DNA from: Hyalella azteca
Lineage: Eukaryota > Arthropoda > Malacostraca > Amphipoda > Hyalellidae
Reading direction: 5' to 3'
Assembly: GCF_000764305.2 (NCBI RefSeq)
Contig: NW_025946018.1
Span: 240,621 to 304,620, forward strand
Length of the DNA: 64,000 bases
This document shows, one piece after another, positions 36,398 to 48,300 of the stretch. Position numbers and translations under genes: made by a program. Numbering within the stretch: position 1 is the stretch's first letter; each line of letters starts with the position of its first letter. The notes under the pieces are model-generated. The model worked only from the letters and a program-made list of their open reading frames with translations. It had not been told where the DNA came from and made no database searches.

Positions 36398-39300
36398 ATG
36401 GCAAAAATAAAATCAGACAGCAAAAGTCCTAAAGGCAAAAAACTGAAAGGATTAAATAAAAAATCCAACAGCTGCCTTAATCCTGACCGAGATGTTTCTA
36501 AGGTGAGTACTGTGTATTGTATGTATTTAGTATTGCTATATTATTTCTAAGGCAAGTACAGTGTATTGTACCTATGTATTTAGTATTCCTATATTATTAT
36601 TTCTAAGGTGAGAATACTGTGTAGTGAATTAACTATTTTGTTTAATGCCAAATTTGTAAAAAAAATTAAAGACTTTGCTGTAAAATTACTATGAATTGCA
36701 TGCAAAAATTAAGATAGTGAGTGTAAAGGCAAGATGGAATTCTAAATAGTAATTTATTAATTAACTATCAATCCAGCTTAGTACCTTCCTCAATTAAAAA
36801 AATATCAGCTTAATATGAAATGAAAATCTAATTTAAAATTCTTCGGTCAACTATGATATGTGCGCTTGTTCATATATTATGCCTCCTAAATTCCTCTATG
36901 TGAAAAGGTTAATAAAAACTGAGTGTTTATGTTTTTAGCCTAGTTGCATTCTAGTTTCATTGCCAAATGCATACTGCCTTATCCTTATGGTTTCAACGAG
37001 GTTTACATTCTAGGAATAACCATAATTCATCTATTCATATCTGATACCACCTGGTTACTAGATAAGCTCCAAAATATTGGCTAAAAATACAGGTTAACCT
37101 AGTTTACAAATTTTAGACCCAATATAATGTGTACTTGCTCCTGTATAACCCTTACCCAATTCCAACTTGGCTGCAACTATGAGTGCACTTATGACTAAGT
37201 TTTCAAAGCTATTGTCTTGATGGTTCCAAGTAGACTGAACCATAAAATTCAATTTTTATTTTGCCAGTGTGTGTATGTGCCACAAAATACAAAATTTGAA
37301 TATAATTCATGACATTTGAGTTCATATTTAAGCAGAATATATGTGTATAATTGTGATTAGCCAGTAAATTTCAGCAATGTGGAATAATTTTATGATATGT
37401 GTTTGATGGGTAGATGCAACTCTTGATTAGACAAAAAACAATCCAAGCTCATGGACAGTTCATAAAATTATTAATCTCAAGTTGTTTTTTCTTTTACTCA
37501 TATAAAATTTTTCTGACTGTCAAAAATAATTTCAAATAGTTCAAAACATTGCTAAAATATAGCAGCATTGCATTCTTTTCAGAGCATTTGCCATGTAGGA
37601 TATAAAATTAAAATAAGATCTGAAGCTGATTCAAGTTATGAAATGCAAATGAAATATTTTTACTTATCCTGCCTGTGCTACATTCAGGTACAACTGAAGG
37701 GGGCACCGTATGCCCGCAGCAAAGCCACCATCAAGCGGTTGCAGATGTACCGCACTGGCAAGGCTAAACGAGATCCTAAGGGAAAAATAATCAAGCCTGC
37801 AATATTTCAAGGATGGCTGCCATCAGGTATCGCAATATTTAATTTTTGAACAGATCATCTGCCACAAGTGATGTCTTGCTAAAGTTGTTATCTAGTTGGT
37901 TAATTTAATTGTAATCCTATCATATCATATACTCAAGATTCTCCTTTGAAAAAATGGTGACTGACATTTGAAATGAAATAAATTTTGTGTTTGAAACAAA
38001 GTTGCCTATGAATAGCTTGATCAACTTACTCATAATGCTGTTGCCATAAAGGAAACATCAAATTTATTTTCAGCTGAATAGGTTTTTTTTTTTGCCTTAC
38101 GGTATTGAAGTCTAAATTTATGATATAAATAAGTATGGATTAATTTGATAATTAACTACTAATAACTTCTTTAACAGGAACACAGTCTCGGGTAGCCCCC
38201 CACCAGAAGTGGTTTGGCAACACTCGGGTGGTGAAGCAAGATGCCCTCCAGAAGTTCCAGACTGAAATGGGCAAAGTGGTGAAGGATCCATACAAGGTAC
38301 AGGCTCAGATCATACATTTTCTGTAATCCTTGCAGGATCAATATAAGGCATGGCTTTATCCATACCACTTTGTGGAGGATCTCTGCAAGGAACAGGTCAT
38401 TTAATTTAAGTACAGTTTATCCTTTTTTGGCCCCAAGTACAGTTTATCATTTTTAGCACATTTTCTCATTTATGGAAAAAGGCGCTATTGTGCTCGCCAT
38501 GTCCATCTGTCTGTCTGTCCGTGCATGACTTTGCGTTTTCGTCGATGAGAAAATGCGCTCTCTGTCACTCACTGCAGTGAGTACTGAGTTATATTTTTTG
38601 GCTCTAAGTTTCTAATTCATTCTTGCTTGACTATGGGGCTGGTTACTGTGTGGATGAAGAGCTGACTGTTTAGGAGGAAGCAATTAAGATGGCCTGATGC
38701 AATGCCCTCAGTAGTGGACTTTTCCTTTACTTATCTATTATCTACTTTACCATGAAGGAATAAGGAGAAGAAGTGATGTCTTCCAAATCGCCTTTTTGTA
38801 ACACATGTCACGCTGGTGATCCTTAGTATTATATTTATTTAGGCTCAGGCATCCAAAAATCTTGATGAGTGCCTGGTTTTAGAGTTATTGTGAACAATCT
38901 GATGGCTTGCACATGTCTAATTTCCTCACCTCCTACATCCCTTTTATGACTCATACAGTGCATGATGACATTCATATGGCTTATTGCTTCATGTAGTCAC
39001 TCAATTAGGTAATGTCACTCAATTTAGGGTTTGTTACTCATTTTAGGCACTGCTGCATATGCAGTGGTTACCCTAATCTGATTTGCTTGATAATTAATTG
39101 TTTATTTTTGGAAAAACTTCAATGAATGTCATGACTTGTGCTTTGAGAAATGAAAGATTTTTGATAAACTATAATTTATGTCTGAACTAGGTATATATAG
39201 CTGCTTCATTGTTAACAGTGTTTATGTGTCATGAATTTTAATGCATTTTTTGTTCAAGCTATCAAATCTTGTTCTCACTATTCAATTGAACAGATTTATT

Positions 39301-42300
39301 GCACAGGATTTTATTCTTAGTTTATTTATAATTTATAGTTATTTATATTTAGTAATTTATTTGTTTATACTCAAAATATTTCTTCCAAAAGGTCGTGATG
39401 AGACAAACCAATCTTCCAATATCTCTACTGAATGAGAAGGCCAAACATGCTCGTGTTCACCTGCTGGACACAGAGCCTTACCACACAGTCTTTGGCAAGA
39501 AGAAGACGCGCAAAAGACCTTCTCTTTCTGTAAGTTATAAATTGTATACCATGCATTCTTCAGCAAGAAGTAGACACCAAAAGACCTCTTTCTGTAAGCT
39601 AAAATCTGTATACCACACAGTCTTTGGCAAGAAGAAGACCCGCAAAAGACCTTCTCTTTCTGTAAGTTATAAATTGGGTGTGGCGAGTAGAGCTTGCTAC
39701 TAGCTATTATGCCATTCTTTATGCTATCCTTTATCTTTACCACGTGTATTGAGTGTATTTATAGTGAGCACTTTAAATGCATATGTACGTACACAAATGC
39801 AATTGCTGTAAAGAGACTGACGGAAATAAATCTCTCCTAATAACTTTTTTTACTTGTTATTGATAACAAGTAAAAAATGTATAACAAGTTTACCGATAAC
39901 TAAAAGCTAAATACTGAAACACTTTCCACTATATATATAGCATAAATATGTCTATATTTTGTTTAAACACGGGTGGTTAATGGCCAGAGAATTTGTCAAT
40001 TTGAGTTTTCAGGGTTGAACAATACCTATTCTTCAGATGACATTAGTTGATCAAAATGCAAGTTCAAGGGATTAATATCAATTTATTAACGACGTTTCGA
40101 ATGTGATAACATTCATTTTCAAGTTACAGGAAGCATTGAATAATGTCTATACGTGCAGGCAGCAGACTGCTTGAGTATGCCAAGCAGGCTGTTCCCACTA
40201 TATATATATATATACTATAACTATGTCTATACGTGCAGGCAGCAGACTGCATAGAGTATGCCAAGCAGGCTGTTCCCACTATATATATACTATAACTACA
40301 TCTATACGTGCAGGCAGCAGACTGCATAGAGTATGCCAAGCAGGCTGTTCCCACTATATATATACTATAACTACATCTATACGTGCAGGCAGCAGACTGC
40401 ATAGAGTATGCCAAGCAGGCTGCTGAGGCCCTGGAGCGCTATGACCCCAGCAAGGATGGATCATTGGTCAACGAAACTGACGGGTCAAAAGACGCGGCAC
40501 CAGTCTGGTTTTCAAAGGTCTGTTCACTAATTTGGAATATTAACATGAATTTATTTTTATTTATTTATTTTTTTACTTTAATTTTATTAACATGAATTTA
40601 CCTCCAATAAGGACGTAATTTACTACCTACTTAATAGAAAGAAAAAGCAATTGGATACCATTTACGAAAGCTGACAGATCATGGATTTTCTTTTTGGCCT
40701 CTGTTAGGCTTAATAACTCAGAAATAACTAAGTTAATAACATGGAAATAACTAAGCCAGCTTCTTGTCTCAAGGTAAATCGTGATCTAAGATTTGTGTGC
40801 CCAGTTTGGCCAGAGCAGAAGGATCTGGAGCGAGCTGTACAGAGCTGTAGTGCCCAACAATTGTGTGTGCAGATTGGTCAGAGCAAGAGGATCTGGAGCG
40901 AGCTGTACAGAGCTGTAGTGCCCAACAATTGTGTGTGCAGATTGGCCAGAGCAGGAGGATCTGGAGCGAGCTGTAAAGAGCTGTAGTGCCCAACAATTGT
41001 GTGTGCAGATTGGCCAGAGCAAGAGGATCTGGAGCGAGCTGTACAAAGCTCCACGGAGAATTGGATGCTTAATAAAGCTACATAAAGAGCGGCTAAAAAT
41101 ATAAATAAATATATACCTAATAAAGCTAAACAAATGTGCAGATTGGCCAGAGCAAGAGGATATGGAGCGAGCTGTACAAGGTGATCGACTCCTCGGACGT
41201 GGTGGTGCAGGTGCTGGATGCTAGGGATCCCCTGGGCACACGGTCTCTGCTGGTCGAGAAATACCTTACTGAGAAAGCGCCGCATAAGCACCTTATATTC
41301 GTGCTTAACAAGGTGGGTCATAAGTTATATTCGTGCTTAACAAGGTGGGTCATAAGTTATATTCATGCTTAACTATGTGGGTCATAAGTTGTATTCGTGC
41401 TTAACAAGGTGGGTCATAAGTTATATTCGTGCTTAACAAGGTGGGTCATAAGTTATATTCGTGCTTAAATATTCGTGCTTAACTAGGTGGGTCATAAGTT
41501 ATTTTCGTGCTTAACTATGTGGGTCATAAGTTATATTCGTGCTTAACAAGGTGGGTCATAAGTTATATTTGTGCTTAACAAGGTGGGTCATAAGTTATAT
41601 TCGTGCTTAATAAGGTGGGTCATAAGTTATATTCGTGCTTAATAAGGTGGGTCATAAGTTATATTCGTGCTTAACAAGGTGGGTCATTAGTTATTTTCGT
41701 GCTTAACAAGGTGAGTCATAAGTTATATTCGTGCTTAACAAAGTGGGTCATAAGCTATATTCGGGCTTAACAGGTGGGTCATAAGTTATTTTTGTGCTTA
41801 ACAAGGTGGGTCATAAGTTATTTTCGTGCTTAACTAGGTGGGTCATAAGTTATATTCGTGCTGAACAAGGTGGGTCATAAGTTATATTCGTGCTTAATAA
41901 GGTGGGTCATAAGTTATATTCCTTCTTAAAAAGGTTGGTCATAAGTTGTATTTGTGCTTACCAAAGTGAGTCATTAGACCTACCTAACAGGAGGCGCCGG
42001 ATAAGATGTTGACGCAATGTCTGCTCTATAAACTCTAAACTTTATTTTCTAATTCAAAATTTTCCCAAGCAAGTGGAAAACAAAACCATTTTGCTATCAG
42101 CTTTCCTTGTCATTTACATTTTGTACAGCGAACCATTAAATCCATAACACGGAGTTCCACTCATTACTTGAAGTCCCCTGAAAGAAACTGGCCTCACTGA
42201 ATGTCTACACGACCAGTCTAAAATGAGTGCCGGCAGCATACCGAATAACTATTGTGGGTGGTAGTTTATGGGAGTTTATGGGTAGTTTATGGAAGTTTAT

Positions 42301-45293
42301 TTTCTATTGTGGGTGGTAGTTTATGAGAGAGAAGTGGATAGAAACGGCCAGCTGTCAGCGAGAGTCAAAATGCTTTGGCTAGTTATTCATCAGGCTCCTG
42401 AAAACCGTAATGCCTTCAGAACATCGTAACTACCGACGAGTTGTAGGAATGATAACGTGTTCTGGGATAAGTGCTGGCCGAACTAAGAAGTGAGCTCAAA
42501 TATTACACCAACCAACCATGCTTGAAGTTTTACGTTTTGTTAATTGGACACTTGATACGGAGCGACGCATGACTTCAAACAATGAGTATCCTGATTGCCT
42601 TCAAGTAACTTATATTCGTGCTTAATAAAGTGCTCCCAGTGCTATCTGCTTCCAATTTTTATTAATAAAGAGATCTCGGTGCTATCTGCTTCCAATTTTT
42701 ATTAATAAAGAGATCTCAGTGCTATCTGCTCCCAATTTTTATTAATAAAGAGATCTCGGTGCTATCTGCTTCCAATTTTTATTAATAAAGAGATCTCAGT
42801 TCTATCTGCTTCCAATTTTTATCAATAAAGAGATCTCAGTGCTATCTGCTCACAATTTTTATTAAATTAATTATTTTGCCTGCTGTTTCTTGTGGTGCCT
42901 GTGTCTGAGGTTCTTCTTTATTGATAGTCTTTAATAAGTTGTTAGATTGTTGCCAACCATAAGATTACTACATAACGTCAATCTAAATTGACGTATCTGT
43001 AGTTCCCGTCTTGTAGTTTGGTATTGAATTCTTCGTGCATATGTTATTTATACAATTCATAATTGCTTTGTTGCTGCAGGTGGACCTGGTACCGGTGTGG
43101 GTGACACAGAAATGGGTGGCCATTCTGTCGAAGGAGCGCCCCACGATGGCGTTTCACTCGTCAATGAACAACAGCTTTGGCAAGGGCGCCCTCATCTCCC
43201 TCCTGCGGCAGTTCGCGGTGCTGCACAAGGACAAGAAGAACATCAGCGTCGACACATAACCGTTACTTATAACTGAGCAGGTGTGCAATGTGGCGCCCAT
43301 TGCTGGCGAGACGAAGGTGTGGCAGTACGTGACGCTCATGAACAGCATATTTCTGATCGACTGCCCCGGAGTGGTCCCGCCGTCACACGAGTCCGAGGAG
43401 GACCTCGTGCTCAAAGGCACCGTCAGAGTCGAGTATGTTTCAAACCCTCAGGACTACATCCCTTTCATCATGGCCCGTTGCAAGCACTCGTATCTCTCCA
43501 CTACCTATAAGGTGAGTTCAAAACAAAAGACTTGTGAGGTCATACAATAGGCGTGTATTAAATACTAGTATTGTACTAGTGACATGTGTCACGTACCAGT
43601 ATACCAATGACGCATTTCGGAGCAAATTCATGCACAACAGGTCTATCTATATAAGAACCATGTCTTATGATTTGGTTCCAAAATCGGAGGTCAGTTTTGT
43701 ACAAGTGAGATGTGCCAACAAATGTAAAATAAGCGGAGATAGGGCCTTGTTTCATAAAAAAGGTCTATATATAGACGGAATCTTTTTCATATGCGCACTA
43801 CACAGACTATGTTTTATAAAACATCACTATGAGGGCCAATTCTGGAAAATTGGTCGGGAAGTAATAAGCAGGCAATAAGTAATTGGCAGGCAATAAGTAA
43901 TAGGCAGGCAATAAGTAATAGGATATTACCACCTAGCCCCACCCACCAGTGGTCACGTAACATTCTAATCCTACCATCTGCCTCACAACGCACTAACCCC
44001 ACCATTTGTCACATAACGTCCCTACCTCACCAGGTTTCGGAGTGGGGCACCTGCCAGGACTTCCTGGAGGCGGTGGGGCGTCGCATGGGGCGCCTTCTGA
44101 GGGGCGGGGAGCCCGACCTCAACGCTGTCGCCAAGCTCATTCTGAACGACTGGCAGCGTGGCAAGATCCCGTACTTTGTGCCGCCCCCGGGGCACGATGA
44201 TTCGGAGTACCGCGCAACAAAACAGGTGAGCAAATACGGGCTTAAACCAATTAATGAGCTTTGGTGGTAGTACTAAGTACTGCAACCCTCTCACTGTCCA
44301 GTAAACATTATTACACAATCTGCACTTGGAACTGTTAGGGCAGCGTGAAATGTGAAGTATTTGAATAATTGTGTATGACATTGATTTATTCGTTGAGGTC
44401 TGATGACTTGCATCAGGGCTACCTCTACTAAACATCTATCATACGATATTATCCACTTGGTTGAGAACATGTAAAACATTGCCATAAATTTGCAGGTTGA
44501 GAACAGTGAACTCGAGAAGCGCACGCGCGAACGGCAGGAGGAGGAGGAGCGTCAGGAGCTGTTGAGGGCGGGAGTGATCGCCAGGAAGGAGGACCTGACG
44601 TACAGGCACTTCCCTGACATGGGCGACAGTGGTCAGGAAAGTGGAAATTCTGATGAGGAACAGAGCGCCCCTAGTGCACCAAAGCTGGTGCCGGGGGTGA
44701 TTCAGAATTTGCAACGAATTGTAACATCAGTAAGGTTTGACGAGGAGCCGAAAGCTAAACCCGAAAGCGGGTCAATAAACCTTGATAATGAGACCCGCGA
44801 TGATGATGTCGACCAAGTTCCCAAGGAGGGTGATGATGATGTCGACCAAGTTCCCAAGGAGGGTGATGATGATGACGACCAAGTTCCCATGGAGGGTGAA
44901 GACGAGCTATCATCTGACGAGGACTGCGACGGTGCCGCAGATTTTGCGGTACCGGCCCTTGAGCTGCAGGAATTTACGGACGATAAAACGCCTGTGGTAA
45001 GACAGACGTCGGCGGCGCCGAGATACAAGAAGCAGATGGCGGCCGCGCGGAGGAAGAGGAAGCACAAGGACGACGCGGTGCTGCAGCTCGCCGACCCTGC
45101 GCTCAACATGCGCGTTAGTGCGAAGCAGCGGCGGCGTGAGATCAGAGAAAACATGGAGAAGAACCAGCCTAAGTGCTATTACGATATTGTTAATGTCAAG
45201 AACAAGAATAGAAACAAAGTTAAGCCTGTCGACCCTGACCTTGCTAACCGAGGTCATATGAAGAAAAAACCAAAACCTTCCAAAAAGCGCTGA
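36398..45293 (+). CDS. GNL2: Nucleolar GTP-binding protein 2 (60S assembly GTPase), P-loop segment missing
   Basis: GNL2/Nog2 is a nucleolar GTPase needed for pre-60S ribosome maturation. Ten exons join in phase: 36398-36502, 37688-37826, 38178-38296, 39392-39529, 40389-40517, 41142-41312, 43080-about 43250, 43281-43511, 44034-44225 and 44496-45293. The N-terminal NGP1 domain covers about residues 36-210 ([34 protein letters not shown]). The G domain is circularly permuted, as is normal here: VLDARDP, NKVD (G4, across exons 6/7), PIAGETK (G2), DCPGVV (G3), then [20 protein letters not shown]. The G1 loop (expected near GYPNVGKSS) is absent between exons 7 and 8: reading ends in DT and a TAA at 43257, and only 30 bases separate the exons. 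The tail is acidic then basic, with three [15 protein letters not shown] repeats at 567-599. Length without the gap is about 730 residues, close to the human protein. Confidence 0.93.
38455..38600. repeat. Short TIR repeat, copy 2 (GNL2 intron 3)
   Basis: Begins AGCACATTTTCTCATTTATG, with GTGCTCGCCATGTCC, GTCTGTCTGTCC and TGACTTTGCGTTTTC in the middle, and the inverted end GATGAGAAAATGCGCT at 38544-38559. It is followed by CTGTCACTCACTGCAGTGAG as in the copy at 19515. No coding frame. Confidence 0.8.
39475..39675 (+). repeat. GNL2 exon 4 donor region, three copies
   Basis: The end of exon 4 (CACACAGTCTTTGGCAAGAA ... CTTCTCTTTCT/GTAAGTT) recurs twice in intron 4. A degenerate copy lies at about 39548-39597 (donor CTTTCT/GTAAGC) and an almost exact copy at 39608-39670 (donor TCTTTCT/GTAAGTT). 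Each copy carries coding sequence and a complete splice donor. Confidence 0.9.
40146..40437 (+). repeat. GNL2 exon 5 acceptor region, four tandem copies
   Basis: A unit of 75-80 bp, TCTATACGTGCAG followed by GCAGCAGACTGCATAGAGTA, TGCCAAGCAGGCTG and a TATA-rich tail, starts at 40146, 40226, 40301 and 40376. Only the last copy continues into the real exon 5. The three upstream copies each hold a complete GTGCAG acceptor plus about 40 bases of exon. Confidence 0.92.
40800..41170 (+). repeat. GNL2 exon 6 acceptor region, multiple copies
   Basis: The start of exon 6 (GTGTGCAG/ATTGGCCAGAGCAAGAGG ... GGAGCGAGCTGTAC) is preceded by four near-copies whose exon-like parts begin at about 40805, 40873, 40941 and 41009, a period of about 68 bp. 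The genuine exon begins at 41142. Units carry the acceptor and about 40 coding bases, then AGAGCTGTAGTGCCCAACAA. Confidence 0.92.
41298..41975 (+). repeat. GNL2 exon 6 donor region, about 20 tandem copies
   Basis: A 32-bp unit, TTATATTCGTGCTTAACAAG followed by GTGGGTCATAAG, is repeated about twenty times. The first unit is the real end of exon 6 (codons for IFVLNK) and its donor AAG/GTGGGT. Most copies retain the full AACAAG/GTGGGT donor; a few have AATAAG, AACTAG or AACTATG. Confidence 0.95.
42620..42865. repeat. 40-bp tandem repeat in GNL2 intron 6
   Basis: About six units of TGCTATCTGCTTCCAATTTT then TATTAATAAAGAGATCTCGG. The first unit is preceded by TTATATTCGTGCTTAATAAAG, a stray copy of the exon 6 donor repeat. 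Confidence 0.9.
43860..43923. repeat. 20-bp tandem repeat in GNL2 intron 8
   Basis: Three units of GCAGGCAATAAGTAATAG. Purely intronic. Confidence 0.85.
44799..44897 (+). repeat. In-frame 33-bp coding repeat in GNL2 exon 10
   Basis: Three units of GATGATGATGTCGACCAAGT plus TCCCAAGGAGGGT code for [22 protein letters not shown] and [11 protein letters not shown]. The period keeps the frame, so this only lengthens the acidic linker of the protein. Confidence 0.95.
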
Positions 45294-45301
45294 CCTAGTG
45301 T

Positions 45302-45307
45302 AATAAA
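45302..45307 (+). terminator. Poly(A) signal of GNL2
   Basis: AATAAA lies 9 bases after the TGA stop, a very short 3' UTR if it is the signal used. Confidence 0.55.
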
Positions 45308-48300
45308 AAACTCCTTGTGACGAAAATTCGTTCCAATAACCTTCTTTTGGTGTGGATTTTTATGCTCTTTGACATCGGAAATTCCGATTAGTACAATTTT
45401 ACTGAAACTGCACAAATTTACCCTGTTGTTGGGACACATTGAACGCCATGTGATGCAACTTATCGGTGACCGAAAAGGGCTGCTTCTTACCCCGGTCTGC
45501 GCTAGAGCTACGTTATCATTCTTTTGATCATCGTTCTTCTTATAATCTTGAACAGCTATGACTAGTAGAAAATCATAGACTAGCGCTTGAACAGTTTTCA
45601 GATTGCCACCTGCTCCGAAAATTAATATACAAGAAAATTAGAACTATATGTTGCAGAAGTACATAAATATAGCTAGGTATTCAATATTTGCAATTAAACT
45701 TTTGAAACACACTATACCTAGGTTTAGACTTGATTTTCGGTATAAGGTTGACCCACGAGAATTTCTAACTTCCATTGCCTCATCTTTGTGACGTCTTTGA
45801 GATCGAAAAACGTAAACAATAGTCCGTGCCGGCAGTCGGGCCGTGCGTCACGTGGTTTCGGTTTTATATTCGGCCTGAGCAGGTCAAATAAAATGGCACA
45901 AAAACATTATTAACTGTAACTAATCATTTTTTTACGTTACCGCCGTCACTTATAATTGATGAGTGGGAAAATAAATAAATGACAAAACGAAGATGTGCCG
46001 ACGGAGGAAGGACAAACTGCTATTAGGCTAGTATTAGCTACTGCCTACTTATAGGCTATGCCAGATTTCCAGTACTAGGCCGCCGGGCCCCGCCCAGTAT
46101 GCAACTGTGCACTACAGTCACTACTACCTAGGCAGTAATGGCTGCCGTTCTGCTAATGGTTGAAGGAAGGGAGGCGCCACTCCAACGAATTGATTTTTTA
46201 AGCTAACACTGTATATTCTTGCATCTCTGTCATTATTCTTGTTAGTTGTTAACATTTATCATTTGGTTGATCAGTTAGGTGTTGCCATTTTTTCAGGAAA
46301 TTTATTTTGAATATTCAAAAAATTACTGAGAAGTTAGAACATGAGAATAAGTATCAAAATTTGTGATAAATTGAACATAAATAATATGCAGAAATCTAGG
46401 CCTATCCAGGCAGGCACGTGATTGAAATGGGATTAACCGGATTATAGAGAGGGCTTTTTCCATCCCTGTATACCTAATCTGTCTGTCTGTCAGACTGTGA
46501 CACTCACTCAGTTACTGTTATTTTATTTTGTCATCATCTGAGCATTCTGAGAGACGAGAGAGAGTCCATTACTGTCCAAACTCCAAATTGTCCATAGGGA
46601 GTCTCGTTTGGTCACTCGTCGAAGTAAGACGTGTGGTGTATAACTCTCCTTAAAAAGCCGGTTGTGACGCAGAGCCCAGAAAACGGGTAGCTGTGTATTG
46701 AAGTGTGGTGTCGTGAAGTGTACTGTGTAGTGTCGTGAAGTGTAGTGTCGTGAAGACAACCGTGATTTGCACAAACGCCTGCGCGAAAAAAATATAATTA
46801 GATTGATTTACGCGAGAAATTTCCCCGTTTATATACATCTTCCTGAGTGTGGGGTTGTCCCCCATGTCCCTTATGATCTACCTCTGATTCTGAGTATGAG
46901 GCTATGGAATTTTGGAACATGCCAGGCTAAATTGTAGCATATGGCCTGGAATTGGGGTGTACCCCTGACCCATGGTCAGGAAGATGTGCCAGGTGCGCGG
47001 GAATTTATATTGTCATTTTAACGACCTGCACGGTGCGCCGTGCGCCGACAGCGCTGTACTTTTAGAAAGCTAAAATAGTTTAAATATGGACGCGCGGCAA
47101 TGCAAATTACGTAATCACACTGACCGTACACACAAACCTGTATCCGCACTGTGTTGTGGTTGGATACGAGTTAACTAGATTGCTACCGCATCAACTCAGG
47201 ACTCAGGTTCTAAGAGTCATAATCTCTCTTCCAGCAAAGTTTGCGAAATTCATAATTAGCTGCATAAAATACTCTCTGCTGTGGTGTTCGAGTTCCACTG
47301 ACAATAATAAAATGTAAGACATGTCCGGGTTACTTCTGACTCTTCCGGTTGTCCGCCTTGTCGGATACGGAACGTACGGTAATCGTAAACTGTGGCTGTT
47401 ATACATACGAAATGTAAACAGACAGTGTTCAGTGTTGCCATATGACTTCTTCTAAAATAAAGATGGCCGGGATTACGCGAACACGTGCGCGAAGATATTC
47501 AATTTTCATTACATTGCGCAAACTGTGCACAGCAATAGCTTAAAAAAAGTGAAAATGCACGGGAAAATTCACCAAAAACATACATCATCCTGAGTGTGGC
47601 CCCTGACCCCTCTATGACTGAATATGAGCGCCTCAGCACCAGAATCACAGTCCCCGGTTCCCATTCCCTCAGTCTTGCTTCATGGCAAATAAATGGTAAT
47701 AACTGGCAGTCTGACACCACCTTCCCTCCAGGGCGCAGAAAGTGGGTGAATATCGAAAGATATTTGGCGACGCATCAGCAGCAAAATTTATGCCTTCTGA
47801 AGATCTTTCTATCACATTTGGATTGAAATTATTGCATTTTAGAAACACTTCAAAATTACTGCAAACCTGAAAGTCTGCAAGCACACACAGTAAGGTTTCC
47901 GGTACGCCGGATGGATCAGGATGCACGATGCACCGGATGCAGTGAAGCTTGTCTGGAAATCAATGGCAATGTGGAAGTGTTGCGGTGCATGGAGTTGGAG
48001 AGTGAGGGATATGCTATCAAAGCTGCTTGCAGCACTTTCTTATTAAAAATTACCCAGTGACGGATCTTGAAAATGGCTGGTGATGCTTTGGGCTAAAAAT
48101 CCATATCTTGGCAACGCTGCTTGGCAGCTTGCGCCCTCTGCACCCTGGCCCTCCCCCCTCCCCTCCCTGAAAGTGGAGTGCTCCGGTGGTTGAGGTGGAG
48201 CTATGCAACTGTCCACATCCTTGAATTACACTATGACCTGCATAGTTGCATAAGATTGCTAAAACAATCCTAAAACTAGAGTTTTCTTGTATAAATACAA

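Noticed and set aside
40124..40414. Minus-strand repetitive frame of 96 codons
   Set aside because: It is the antisense reading of the exon 5 acceptor array.
40786..41321. Minus-strand leucine/serine-rich frames
   Set aside because: They are antisense readings of the exon 6 acceptor array and of exon 6 itself.
41298..41975. CRISPR-like array
   Set aside because: Units are contiguous with no unique spacers, and they derive from an exon end in a eukaryotic gene.
43250..43280. A 30-bp spliceosomal intron between GNL2 exons 7 and 8
   Set aside because: It is far too short to be spliced normally and would not explain the missing P-loop codons.
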